DNA of 64,000 nt from DATCYZ01 sp036526195 (GTDB lineage Bacteria > Pseudomonadota > Gammaproteobacteria > Burkholderiales > SG8-39), in contig DATCYZ010000080.1 of the NCBI GenBank assembly GCA_036526195.1, positions 1 through 64,000 of the forward strand, written 5' to 3'. The position numbers and the translations under genes were made by a program. Positions 37,530 through 47,675 of the stretch are shown one piece after another (positions within the stretch are counted from its first letter, which is position 1; each line of letters begins with the position of its first letter). The notes under the pieces were generated by a model. That model searched no databases. It saw only the letters and a list, made by a program, of their open reading frames with translations, and had not been told where the DNA came from.

Positions 37530-38531
37530 TCAGGCGTTCAGGTCGACCACCACGCGCCGGCTCACCTTGCCGGCAATGAAATCCTCGAAGGCACCGGGCA
37601 GGTCGGCGAACGCTATGGTGCGCGCCATCTCCTTGAGCAGCGGCGGGCGCAGGTCGCCCGCCAGCCGGCCCCAGACGCGCCGCTCGAGTTCCGGCGAGGG
37701 GGCATCGGTCGAGTTGATGCCGAGCAGGCTGACGCCGCGCAGGATGAAGGGCAGCACCGTGGCATTGAGCGCCGGGCTCGCCGCGAGGCCGATCGAGGCG
37801 ATGACGCCGTTGAACTTCATGCTGCTCGCCATCCAGGCGAGCACGTCGCCGCCGAGGTTGTCCACGGCGCCCGCCCAGGTGGCCTTGCCCAGCGGCCGGA
37901 TCTTGGCGAGGTCGAGGCTGCCGCGCAGCAGGATCTCCTTCGCGCCGAGCTGCTTCAGCCAGTCGGACTCGGCCTCCTTGCCGGTGAGCGCGACGACGTG
38001 ATAGCCGAGTTTCGCCAGTGCCGCCACGGCGATCGAACCGACGCCGCCGGTCGCGCCGTTGACCACCACCGGACCGGCCGCGGGCGTCAGGCCGTTGTGT
38101 TCCATGCGGTCGATGGCGAGTCCCGCGGTATAGCCCGCAGTGCCGAAGGCCATCGCCTCCCACAGCGTCAGCCCGGCGGGCAGCTTCACCACCCAGTTGG
38201 CGGGCAGGCGCGCGTATTCCGCATAGCCGCCATGGTGCTTGACCCCGATCTCGTGGCCGACCCCCAGCACCGCGTCCCCCTTGGCAAAGCGCGCGTCGGT
38301 CGAGCTCACCACGGTGCCCGCCAGGTCGATGCCGCCGATGCACACCGGTCGCATCAGGATCTTGCCCTTGCCGGTCGCCGCCAGCGCGTCCTTGTAGTTG
38401 ATGTCGGAGTACGCGACGCGCACCACCACCTCGCCCGGGTCCAGGTCGTCCAGCGTGCACTGGACGAACTCCGCCTTGACGCTGGTCTTGTCGACTTCGC
38501 TGATGCGGTACGCCTTGAATTTTTCCATCAT
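37530..38531 (-). CDS. acuI: acrylyl-CoA reductase (AcuI/YhdH type)
   Basis: The 333-aa medium-chain reductase has the AcuI/YhdH marks YSDINYKDALAATGKGKI, the NADPH-binding NGATGGVGSIAVAALAKLGY and a C-terminal RRVVVDLNA. AcuI reduces toxic acrylyl-CoA to propionyl-CoA with NADPH. No catalytic zinc ligands are present, as expected. Two adjacent Met codons (38531, 38528) could start it. It lies 42 bases before prpE and 11 bases after zapE on the same strand, so acrylyl-CoA and propionate may converge here on propionyl-CoA. Confidence 0.88.
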   Translation of the reverse strand: MMEKFKAYRISEVDKTSVKAEFVQCTLDDLDPGEVVVRVAYSDINYKDALAATGKGKILMRPVCIGGIDLAGTVVSSTDARFAKGDAVLGVGHEIGVKHHGGYAEYARLPANWVVKLPAGLTLWEAMAFGTAGYTAGLAIDRMEHNGLTPAAGPVVVNGATGGVGSIAVAALAKLGYHVVALTGKEAESDWLKQLGAKEILLRGSLDLAKIRPLGKATWAGAVDNLGGDVLAWMASSMKFNGVIASIGLAASPALNATVLPFILRGVSLLGINSTDAPSPELERRVWGRLAGDLRPPLLKEMARTIAFADLPGAFEDFIAGKVSRRVVVDLNA

Positions 38532-38542
38532 TGCCGTCCTGT

Positions 38543-39688
38543 TCAGTCCTGGAATTCGCTGCGCGCTGCCTGCAGGTAATCGACCGACTGCATTTCGTGC
38601 AGCCGGCTCACCGTGCGGGCGAAATCCGCGCTGTTGACACCATCGACGTAGAGCGCCTCCGGCGCCGCCTCCGCCGATACCACCAAGTTGACGCGCACGT
38701 CGTAGAGCACATCGACCAGCCAGGTGAAACGGCGGGCGGAGTCCGCGTTGCGCGCCGACATCTGCGGCACGCCGGACAGTACCACCGTGTGGAAGCGTCG
38801 CGCCAGATCGACGTAGTCAGCATACGACCGCGGCCCGCCGCACAATTGCGCGAAGTCAAACCACACCACGCCCCCGGCGCGACGGCGGTACGGGATCTTG
38901 CGGCCCTCCACGTCCAGCGGCACGCGCTCGTCGGCCACGTCCGCGAGTTCGTTGAAGATGCCTTCCAGCGCCGCCTCGCTCGCCGCGCCCAGGGGGGTGT
39001 GGTAGACCTTGAGCGTTTCGAGCTTGAGGCGCCGGTAGTCGATGCCGCCGTCGACCTCGAGCACGTCGAGCCTGGCCTCGATCAGGCGGATCGCGGCCAG
39101 GAAACGCTCGCGCTGCAGGCCGTTCGGGTAGAGCTGCGCCGGGGCGTAGTTGCTGGTCATGCAGAACACCACGCCGCGCGCCATGACCTGCTCGAGGAAG
39201 CGCCCGAGGATCATCGCGTCGGCGATGTCCGAGACGTGGAACTCGTCGAAGCAGATGAGGCGGCTGCGTTTCGCGGTGCGCTCGGCGAAGGCGGCGATCG
39301 GGTCCTCCGTCCCCTTCAGCGCATCCAGCTCGCGGTGCAGTTCGCGCATGAAGTGGTGGAAATGCACGCGTCGCTTGCGCACCAGCGGCACGCACAGGTA
39401 GAAGGCGTCCATCAGGAAGCTCTTGCCGCGCCCCACCCCGCCCCAGAGGTAGACCCCCCTGGGCAGCGGCGGCTTGACCAGCATGCGGCGCAGCGCCGTG
39501 CTGCGACGCGCCTTGTAGGCGGTCCATTCCTCGAACAGGCGCTGCAGGCGCTCGACGGCGCGCAACTGGGCCGCGTCCGGCACGAAGCCGCGCCGCTCGA
39601 GCTGCCGGTGGTAAAGCGCGACGACGTCGGCGGGAGCCTCCCGCAACGGGGCCCCGGCCCCGTCGAGCGCAGCGCTATCCGGGGGCAT
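38543..39688 (-). CDS. zapE: cell division protein ZapE (AFG1-like ATPase)
   Basis: The 381-aa AFG1-family P-loop ATPase has Walker A GGVGRGKSFLMD, Walker B LICFDEFHVSDIADAM and the sensor-like FCMTSNYAPAQLYPNGLQRERF. In E. coli ZapE modulates FtsZ rings; eukaryotic Afg1 acts on mitochondrial proteins. The start at 39688 overlaps the lpdA stop by one base (TGATG). It follows the oxoglutarate dehydrogenase genes, a linkage I recall as common in Betaproteobacteria. Confidence 0.94.
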   Translation of the reverse strand: MPPDSAALDGAGAPLREAPADVVALYHRQLERRGFVPDAAQLRAVERLQRLFEEWTAYKARRSTALRRMLVKPPLPRGVYLWGGVGRGKSFLMDAFYLCVPLVRKRRVHFHHFMRELHRELDALKGTEDPIAAFAERTAKRSRLICFDEFHVSDIADAMILGRFLEQVMARGVVFCMTSNYAPAQLYPNGLQRERFLAAIRLIEARLDVLEVDGGIDYRRLKLETLKVYHTPLGAASEAALEGIFNELADVADERVPLDVEGRKIPYRRRAGGVVWFDFAQLCGGPRSYADYVDLARRFHTVVLSGVPQMSARNADSARRFTWLVDVLYDVRVNLVVSAEAAPEALYVDGVNSADFARTVSRLHEMQSVDYLQAARSEFQD

Positions 39689-41115
39689 CAACCATTCAGG
39701 CTGCGCTTGTCGACCGCCAGCGCGGCTTCCCGCATCACCTCGGACATCGAAGGATGCGCGTGGCAGATGCGCGCGATGTCCTCGCTGGAGGCGCCGAACT
39801 CCATCGCCACCACCGCTTCGGCGATCAGCTCGGAGGCCTGCCCGCCGAGGATGTGCACGCCGAGAATGCGGTCGGTCTTCGCGTCCGCCAGCATCTTGAC
39901 GAAGCCGTCGGTCTCGTCGCGGCCGAGCGCGCGCCCGTTGTAGGCGAAGGGAAAGCGCCCGCTGCGGTACTCGACGCCCGCGGCCTTCAGTTCCTGCTCG
40001 GTGCGCCCGACCCAGGCGATCTCGGGCGCGGTGTACATCACCCAGGGGATCGCATCGTAGTTCACGTGTCCGCGCTGCCCGGCGATGGTCTCGGCCACCA
40101 TCACGCCCTCTTCCTCGCCCTTGTGGGCCAGCATCGGGCCGCGCACCACGTCGCCGATGGCGTACACCCGCGGCAGGCTGGCGTTGCAGTTCTTGTCGAC
40201 CTCGATGAAGCCGCGCGCGTCGACCTTCAGGCCTACGCCCTGGGCATTCAGCCCGGTGGTATTCGGCACCCGGCCGACGGACACGATGAGCCGCTCGCAC
40301 TCGAGCTTCTGCGCCTTGCCCTCGGCGTCCGCGTAATCCACCGCAAGGCCCTTTTTCGTTCTGCGCAGGCCGCCGATCTTGACCCCGAGCCGGATGTCGA
40401 GCCCTTCCTTCGTGAAGATCTTCCAGGCCTCGGCGGCGATCGATTCATCGGCGGCGCCGAGAAAGTTCGGCAGGGCCTCGAGCAGCGTGACCTTCGCGCC
40501 GAGCCGTCGCCAGACGCTGCCCAGTTCGAGCCCGATCACGCCGGCGCCGATCACGCCGAGCGTCGCGGGCACTTCGTCGAAGGCGAGTGCGCCGGCGTTG
40601 TCGCAGACGACCTCGTTGTCGACATCGAATCCCGGCAGCACGCGCGGCAGCGAGCCGGTGGCAATGATGACGTTGCGTGCCTCGATCTCCTCGGTGGACT
40701 TCGCCCCCTTCACCGCCAGCTTCCAGGTGGTGCCGCCCGAGACGAAGCTGCCCTCGCCCTGCAGCCAGGTGACCTTGTTCTTCTTGAACAGGCCGGCGAT
40801 GCCGCCGGTCATCTTCTTGACGATGGCATCCTTGCGCGCGAGCATGGTCGCGAGGTCCACTTTCACGCCCGAGGCCGTGATGCCGTGCACCTTGAAGTGG
40901 TGCTCCACCCGCTCGACGTTCTCGGAGGATTCGAGCAGGGCCTTGGAGGGAATGCAGCCGACATTCAGGCAGGTGCCGCCGAGCGCGTACTTGCCGGCGG
41001 CGTCGCGCCAGCCATCGATGCAGGCCGTGCTCAGGCCCAGCTGGGCGGCGCGGATCGCCGCCACGTAGCCAGCCGGCCCGGCGCCGATCACCACCACGTC
41101 GAAACTCTGTGCCAT
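39688..41115 (-). CDS. lpdA: dihydrolipoyl dehydrogenase (E3)
   Basis: The 475-aa flavoprotein reoxidises dihydrolipoyl groups with NAD. It has the FAD motif VVIGAGPAGYVAAIRAAQLG, the redox disulfide GGTCLNVGCIPSKALL, the NAD motif GVIGAGVIGLELGSVWRRLG and the C-terminal CHAHPSMSEVMREAA with the His-Glu pair. It lies 9 bases after sucB and forms the third component of the 2-oxoglutarate dehydrogenase complex encoded here. Confidence 0.97.
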   Translation of the reverse strand: MAQSFDVVVIGAGPAGYVAAIRAAQLGLSTACIDGWRDAAGKYALGGTCLNVGCIPSKALLESSENVERVEHHFKVHGITASGVKVDLATMLARKDAIVKKMTGGIAGLFKKNKVTWLQGEGSFVSGGTTWKLAVKGAKSTEEIEARNVIIATGSLPRVLPGFDVDNEVVCDNAGALAFDEVPATLGVIGAGVIGLELGSVWRRLGAKVTLLEALPNFLGAADESIAAEAWKIFTKEGLDIRLGVKIGGLRRTKKGLAVDYADAEGKAQKLECERLIVSVGRVPNTTGLNAQGVGLKVDARGFIEVDKNCNASLPRVYAIGDVVRGPMLAHKGEEEGVMVAETIAGQRGHVNYDAIPWVMYTAPEIAWVGRTEQELKAAGVEYRSGRFPFAYNGRALGRDETDGFVKMLADAKTDRILGVHILGGQASELIAEAVVAMEFGASSEDIARICHAHPSMSEVMREAALAVDKRSLNG

Positions 41116-41124
41116 GGCGCTCCC

Positions 41125-42426
41125 CTAGACTTCCAGCAGCAGGCGCGCGGGATCCTCCAGCGCATCCTTGATCGCGACCAGGAACAGCACCGCTTCGCGC
41201 CCGTCGATGATGCGATGGTCATAGGACAGGGCCAGGTAGTTCATCGGCCGCACCACCACCTGCCCGTTCTCGACCACGGCGCGGTCCTTGGTCGCATGCA
41301 CGCCGAGGATCGCCGACTGCGGCGGGTTGATGATCGGCGTGGAGAGCATCGAGCCGAACACGCCGCCGTTGGAGATGGAGAACGTGCCCCCGGTCAGTTC
41401 CTCGATGCCGAGCTTGCCGTCCTGCGCGCGCTTGCCGAACTCGGTGATCTTCTTTTCGATGCCGGCGAAGCCGAGCTGGTCGGCGTCGCGCAGGATCGGC
41501 ACCACCAGGCCGCGCGGGCTGCCCACCGCGATGCCGATGTCGAAGTAGCCGTGATAGACGATGTCGTTGCCGTCGATCGAGGCGTTCACCAGCGGGTACT
41601 TCTTCAGCGCGGCGACCGCCGCCTTGACGAAGAAGGACATGAAGCCGAGGCGCACGCCGTGTTCTTTTTCGAAGCGCTCCTGGTGCTTCTTGCGCATGTC
41701 GATGACCGGCTGCATGTTGACTTCGTTGAAGGTGGTCAGGATGGCCGCGGTCGATTGCGACTGCACCAGTCGCTCGGCGATGCGCGCGCGCAGGCGCGAC
41801 ATCGGCACGCGTTGCTCGGGCCGCTCGCCGATCATCCTGCCGATGTTCACCGGGGCGGTCGGTTGCGGCAGCGAGGGCCGCGCCGCCCCGCCCGGGGCGC
41901 TCGGCGCCGCGGCCGGCCGCGCGTCCGCGGGGCTGCCTGCGCGCCCGACATGCCCGAGCACGTCGCCCTTGGTGACCCGGCCGTCGCGGCCGCTGCCCTG
42001 GATGCGCGCCGGATCGATGCCCTGCTCTTCCGCGAGCTTGCGCGCGGCCGGCATCACCGGCGCGGACGCGCGGGTCGTCGCGGTGGCCGGGGTGCCCGGG
42101 GAGGCCGGCGCATCGGCTTTGGCCGCGGGCGCTGCGGGGGCTGCAGGCGCCGCCGCCGCGGGCTTGCCGCCGCCGGCCGCGGCCTTGGCTTCCGTGTCGA
42201 TCTGCGCGAGCAATTCGCCTGAGGCGACGTTGCTCCCGTTGCTCTTGACGATCCGGACCAGCACGCCGTCCGCGGGCGCCGGCAGTTCCAGCACGACCTT
42301 GTCGGTCTCGATGTCGATCAGGTTTTCGTCCCGCGACACCGCCTCGCCTTCCTTCTTGTGCCATTCGAGCAACGTCGCCTCGGCAACCGATTCGGACAGT
42401 TGCGGCACCTTCACTTCGACAATCAT
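41125..42426 (-). CDS. sucB: dihydrolipoyllysine succinyltransferase (E2 of oxoglutarate dehydrogenase)
   Basis: The 433-aa E2 has one lipoyl domain (1-75; lipoylated Lys43 in IETDKVVLE), an Ala/Pro-rich linker, an E3-binding domain (AARKLAEEQGIDPARIQGSG), a second linker and the catalytic domain ending with the active-site HRIIDGREAVLFL. It forms the core of the 2-oxoglutarate dehydrogenase complex. It is separated from sucA by 126 bases that contain a small hairpin, and from lpdA by 9 bases. Confidence 0.96.
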   Translation of the reverse strand: MIVEVKVPQLSESVAEATLLEWHKKEGEAVSRDENLIDIETDKVVLELPAPADGVLVRIVKSNGSNVASGELLAQIDTEAKAAAGGGKPAAAAPAAPAAPAAKADAPASPGTPATATTRASAPVMPAARKLAEEQGIDPARIQGSGRDGRVTKGDVLGHVGRAGSPADARPAAAPSAPGGAARPSLPQPTAPVNIGRMIGERPEQRVPMSRLRARIAERLVQSQSTAAILTTFNEVNMQPVIDMRKKHQERFEKEHGVRLGFMSFFVKAAVAALKKYPLVNASIDGNDIVYHGYFDIGIAVGSPRGLVVPILRDADQLGFAGIEKKITEFGKRAQDGKLGIEELTGGTFSISNGGVFGSMLSTPIINPPQSAILGVHATKDRAVVENGQVVVRPMNYLALSYDHRIIDGREAVLFLVAIKDALEDPARLLLEV

Positions 42427-42516
42427 CTTTGCTCCCGTTCAGTTTTTCCCCGGCGTTCGCTGTACGTCGGCCGGGTTGTCGAAAAACCAGCGTGTATCAC
42501 GCCGGGGTTGCTGCAC

Positions 42517-42542
42517 CGGCGGGACCGCAGGCGATCCCGCCG
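42517..42542 (-). other. inverted repeat in the sucA-sucB spacer
   Basis: An 8-bp perfect stem (CGGCGGGA / TCCCGCCG) with a 10-base loop starts 10 bases after the sucA stop on the minus strand. No T-run follows. It may stabilise the upstream mRNA or adjust the sucA:sucB ratio. The rest of the 126-base spacer shows nothing recognisable. Confidence 0.4.
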
Positions 42543-42552
42543 TCTGGAAGGC

Positions 42553-45393
42553 TCAGGCCTTGAACTTTCCGAACGCCATGTCGACCACGGCCTTCTGCCG
42601 CGCGACGTGCCTTGCATGATACCCGCCGGCCGGGGCCGCCGAGGCCGGTCGCCCGGCATAATGCAGCACCTGCGTGCTGCGCATGTTCTCCCTCAGGAAA
42701 TGGCCGATCTGGTACCAGGCGCCCTGGTTCTGGGGTTCCTCCTGGCACCACACCACTTCCGCCGCGTTCGGATAGCGTTTCATCTCCGCGGCGAAGGGCT
42801 TGTGCGGGAACGGGTAGAGCTGCTCGACGCGGATGACGGCCACCTCGTCGAGTCGCCGCTCGCGGCGCGCGGAGATGAGGTCGTAGTAGACCTTGCCGCA
42901 GCAGGCGATCACGCGCCGCACGCTTTTCACTTCGAGGTCGTCGACCTCGGGAATCACGGTCTGGAAGGTCCCCTTGGCAAGCTCCTTGATGGAGACCGCC
43001 GCCTCCTTCTTGCGCAGCAGCGACTTCGGGGTCATCACGATCAGCAGCTTGCGGAAGGGTCGCAGCATCTGGCGCCTGAGCAGGTGGAAGATCTGCGAGG
43101 CATTCGAGGGCACGCAGACCTGCATGTTGTGCTCGGCGCACAGCTGCAGGTAACGCTCGAGTCGCGCCGAGGAATGCTCGGGACCCTGTCCTTCGTACCC
43201 GTGCGGCAGCAGCATCACCAGGCCGCAGACCCGGCCCCACTTCATCTCGCCCGAGCTGATGAACTGGTCGATCACCACCTGCGCGCCGTTTGCGAAGTCG
43301 CCGAACTGCCCCTCCCAGATCACCAGCGCGGTCGGCTCGGCGGTGGAGAAGCCGTACTCGAAGCCGAGCACCGCCTCCTCCGACAGGACGGAATCGATGA
43401 CCACGAACGAGCCCTGGTCGCGCGAGATGTTCTGCAGCGGCGTGTGGATGCCCTGATCCCAGCGCTCGCGGTCCTGGTCGTGCAGCACCGAATGCCGGTG
43501 GGCAAAGGTGCCGCGCCCGGCATCCTGTCCGGAGAGCCGGACGTCGTAGCCATTCGACAGCAGGCTCGCGTAGGCCAGGGTCTCGCCCATGCCCCAGTCC
43601 ACCGGCTGCTTGCCTTGCCCCATCTCGCGCCGCGCCTGGATGACGCGCGCCACGGTCGGGTGCAGCTTGAAGCCCTCGGGCACGTCGGTGACGCGCTCCG
43701 CCAGGCGCTGCAGTTCCGCGAGCGGCACATGGGTGTCCGCGGCATCCGTCCAGCGCGTGTTGAGGTAGGGCGCCCAGTCGACGGCGAAGCGCGACTTGAA
43801 GTTCGAGATCACCGGGTTCACGGTGTGCTTGCCGGCGTCGAGCGCGGCGCGGAACTGCTTGACCATCTCGTCCGGCGCCTCGGGCGGCAGAACGCCCTGC
43901 GTCACCAGTTTCTCGGCGTACTGCCGCCGCGTGCCGGGGTGCTGGGCGATCTTCTTGTACATCAGCGGCTGGGTGACGAAGGGCTCGTCCTGCTCGTTGT
44001 GGCCGAGCTTCCTGAAGCAGACGATGTCGATCACCACGTCCTTGTGGAACTGCTGGCGGAAATCGAGCGCCAGCTGGGTGACGAACAGCACCGCTTCGGG
44101 GTCGTCGCCGTTGACGTGGAAGATCGGCGCCTCGACCATCTTCGCCACGTCGGTGCAGTAGATCGTCGAGCGCGCGTCGCGCGGGTCCGAGGTGGTGAAG
44201 CCGATCTGGTTGTTGACGATCAGGTGCACCGTGCCGCCGGTGCCGTAGCCGCGGGTGTTCGACAGGTTCAGGGTCTCCATCACCACGCCCTGCCCCGCGA
44301 AGGCGGCGTCGCCGTGGACCAGGATCGGCAGCACCTGGTCGCCGGTCTTGTCGTCGCGCCTGCGCTGGCGCGCCCGCACCGAGCCCTCGACCACCGGGTT
44401 CACGATCTCGAGGTGCGAGGGGTTGAAGGCGAGCGACAGGTGCACCGCGCCGCCGGGGGTGGAGATGTCGGAGGAGAAGCCGTTGTGGTACTTGACGTCA
44501 CCCAGCGGCAGCTCGTGCACGTGCTTGCCCTCGAACTCCTCGAACAGGTCCTTCGGCATCTTGCCCAGCACGTTGACCAGCACGTTCAGGCGCCCGCGGT
44601 GCGCCATGCCGATCACGATCTCATGCACGCCCGCCGCGCCGGCGCGCTGGATCAGCTCGTCGATGGCCGGGATCAGGCTCTCGCCGCCTTCGAGCGAAAA
44701 GCGCTTCTGGCCCACGTAGCGGGTATGCAGGTAGCGCTCCAGGGTCTCTGCCTCGGTCAGCTTCTGCAGCAGCCGCTTCTGGTCCGCCGGGCCGTAGGCC
44801 GGCACGCCGCGCACCGGCTCGATCCGCTGCTGCAGCCAGTCGCGCTGCACCCGGTCGCCGATGAACATGTACTCGAAGCCGACATTGCGGCAGTAGGTGT
44901 CGCGCAGCGCCTGCACCAGGGTGCGCAGCGTGGTGCGGTCGAGCCCGACGAAGGAGCCCGCGTTGATCTCGCGGTCGAGGTCGGCCTCGGTCAGGTCGTA
45001 GTACGCCGGCTCGAGCTCGGCGGCCGCGGGGCGCGGCACGCGCTTCAGCGGATCGAGCGTCGCCCAGCGCGCGCCCGCGATGCGGTAGGCGGTGACCAGC
45101 AGCAGCGCCGCGACCTGAAGGCGCTCGTGCTCGATGTCCAGCTGCGGCGCGGAACGCCCGCCCGTCAGCTCGCCCGAGCGGCCGCGCTGCACGAAGGACT
45201 CGACCACCGGGGCATGCGCCACGTCCTTGGCGCCGTCCCCGCCCAGCCCCGGCATCAGCTGGATCTGGTCGAAGTAGGTGCGCCACTGCTCGGGCACCGC
45301 CCCGGGGTTCGAGAGGTACTGCTCGTAGAGGTCCTCGACGAAGGGGGCGTTGCCGCCGAACAGGTACGAGGTGCTCTGAAACTGCTTCATCAT
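42553..45393 (-). CDS. sucA: 2-oxoglutarate dehydrogenase E1
   Basis: The 946-aa thiamine diphosphate enzyme decarboxylates 2-oxoglutarate and loads succinyl onto the E2 lipoyl group. The N-terminus FQSTSYLFGGNAPFVEDLYEQYL is the E2/E3-binding type. Active-site and cofactor marks include IGMAHRGRLNVLVNVLGK, HGDAAFAGQGVVMETLNLS and HGYEGQGPEHSSARLERYL. Met at 45393 or 45390 may start it; both are within family range. It lies 26 bases after gltA. Confidence 0.97.
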   Translation of the reverse strand: MMKQFQSTSYLFGGNAPFVEDLYEQYLSNPGAVPEQWRTYFDQIQLMPGLGGDGAKDVAHAPVVESFVQRGRSGELTGGRSAPQLDIEHERLQVAALLLVTAYRIAGARWATLDPLKRVPRPAAAELEPAYYDLTEADLDREINAGSFVGLDRTTLRTLVQALRDTYCRNVGFEYMFIGDRVQRDWLQQRIEPVRGVPAYGPADQKRLLQKLTEAETLERYLHTRYVGQKRFSLEGGESLIPAIDELIQRAGAAGVHEIVIGMAHRGRLNVLVNVLGKMPKDLFEEFEGKHVHELPLGDVKYHNGFSSDISTPGGAVHLSLAFNPSHLEIVNPVVEGSVRARQRRRDDKTGDQVLPILVHGDAAFAGQGVVMETLNLSNTRGYGTGGTVHLIVNNQIGFTTSDPRDARSTIYCTDVAKMVEAPIFHVNGDDPEAVLFVTQLALDFRQQFHKDVVIDIVCFRKLGHNEQDEPFVTQPLMYKKIAQHPGTRRQYAEKLVTQGVLPPEAPDEMVKQFRAALDAGKHTVNPVISNFKSRFAVDWAPYLNTRWTDAADTHVPLAELQRLAERVTDVPEGFKLHPTVARVIQARREMGQGKQPVDWGMGETLAYASLLSNGYDVRLSGQDAGRGTFAHRHSVLHDQDRERWDQGIHTPLQNISRDQGSFVVIDSVLSEEAVLGFEYGFSTAEPTALVIWEGQFGDFANGAQVVIDQFISSGEMKWGRVCGLVMLLPHGYEGQGPEHSSARLERYLQLCAEHNMQVCVPSNASQIFHLLRRQMLRPFRKLLIVMTPKSLLRKKEAAVSIKELAKGTFQTVIPEVDDLEVKSVRRVIACCGKVYYDLISARRERRLDEVAVIRVEQLYPFPHKPFAAEMKRYPNAAEVVWCQEEPQNQGAWYQIGHFLRENMRSTQVLHYAGRPASAAPAGGYHARHVARQKAVVDMAFGKFKA

Positions 45394-45419
45394 GGCGGTG
45401 CGCTCCTCGGGGACGTTGT

Positions 45420-46709
<1,290 letters not shown>

Positions 46710-46725
46710 GTCTGCTTTCCTTGAT

Positions 46726-46965
46726 TCAAACGGCGCGCAGCCGCGCCAGGATCCCTCGGCACTGCTCGTCCACCCGGTCGCTGCGGCCGATGACCAGGTC
46801 CCACAGATCATTGTCCTCCTCGGCGAGGAGGATTTCGAACGCCCGGCGCTCGTCGCGGCCGAGGCGCGGCGCTTCGAGCCTCAGGAACCGCTCCAGCACG
46901 AGGTCCAGTTCAAGCAGGCCGCGCCGGCATTTCCAGTGCAGCCGGTCGCGTTCGAGGCGGTCCAT
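46726..46965 (-). CDS. sdhE: succinate dehydrogenase assembly factor SdhE
   Basis: The 79-aa protein has the SdhE/Sdh5 RGxxE-type motif in CRRGLLELDLVLERFL. It promotes covalent FAD attachment to SdhA. The length and place (13 bases after sdhB, before gltA) are standard for Betaproteobacteria. Confidence 0.95.
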   Translation of the reverse strand: MDRLERDRLHWKCRRGLLELDLVLERFLRLEAPRLGRDERRAFEILLAEEDNDLWDLVIGRSDRVDEQCRGILARLRAV

Positions 46966-46978
46966 CGCGCGCCCCGTG

Positions 46979-47674
46979 TCAGACCGCCCGCCGGACCATC
47001 ATTTCCTTGATCTTGCCGATGGCCCGCGTCGGGTTCAGGTCCTTCGGGCAGACGTCCACGCAGTTCATGATGCTGTGGCAGCGGAACAGGCGGTACGGAT
47101 CCTCGAGGTTGTCGAGGCGCTCCGCCGTCACCTGGTCGCGCGTGTCGGCGATGAAACGGTAGGCCTGCAGCAGGCCCGCCGGGCCGACGAACTTGTCCGG
47201 GTTCCACCAGAACGACGGGCAGGCGGTCGAGCAGCAGGCGCAGAGAATGCACTCGTACAGGCCGTTCAGCGCCTCGCGGTCCGCGGGCGACTGCAGGCGC
47301 TCGCGCTCCGGCGGCGGGTCGTTGTTGACGACGTACGGCCGCACCGAGTGGTACTGGTCGAAAAACTGCGTCATGTCGACGATCAGGTCGCGCACCACCG
47401 GCAGGCCGGGCAGCGGCCGCAGCACCACGCGCTCGGGCAGGTCGGCCACCTTGGTGATGCAGGCGAGCCCGTTCTTGCCGTTGATGTTCATCGCGTCCGA
47501 GCCGCAGATGCCCTCGCGGCAGGAACGGCGGAACGACAGCGAATCGTCCTGCTCCTTCAGGCGCACCAGCGCATCGAGCAGCATGCGGTCCGCGGGATCG
47601 AGCTTGACGGTGTAGTCCTTCATGACCGGGCGCGCGTCCCGGTCGGGGTCGTAGCGGTAGATGGAGAATTGCAT
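46979..47674 (-). CDS. sdhB: succinate dehydrogenase iron-sulfur subunit
   Basis: The 231-aa protein carries the three iron-sulfur clusters of complex II: a [2Fe-2S] site (SCREGICGSDAMNING then LAC), a [4Fe-4S] site (CILCACCSTACPS) and a [3Fe-4S] site (CHSIMNCVDVCPK). The start at 47674 lies 1 base after the sdhA stop. It connects the flavin subunit with the quinone site in SdhCD. Confidence 0.97.
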   Translation of the reverse strand: MQFSIYRYDPDRDARPVMKDYTVKLDPADRMLLDALVRLKEQDDSLSFRRSCREGICGSDAMNINGKNGLACITKVADLPERVVLRPLPGLPVVRDLIVDMTQFFDQYHSVRPYVVNNDPPPERERLQSPADREALNGLYECILCACCSTACPSFWWNPDKFVGPAGLLQAYRFIADTRDQVTAERLDNLEDPYRLFRCHSIMNCVDVCPKDLNPTRAIGKIKEMMVRRAV

Positions 47675-47675
47675 T

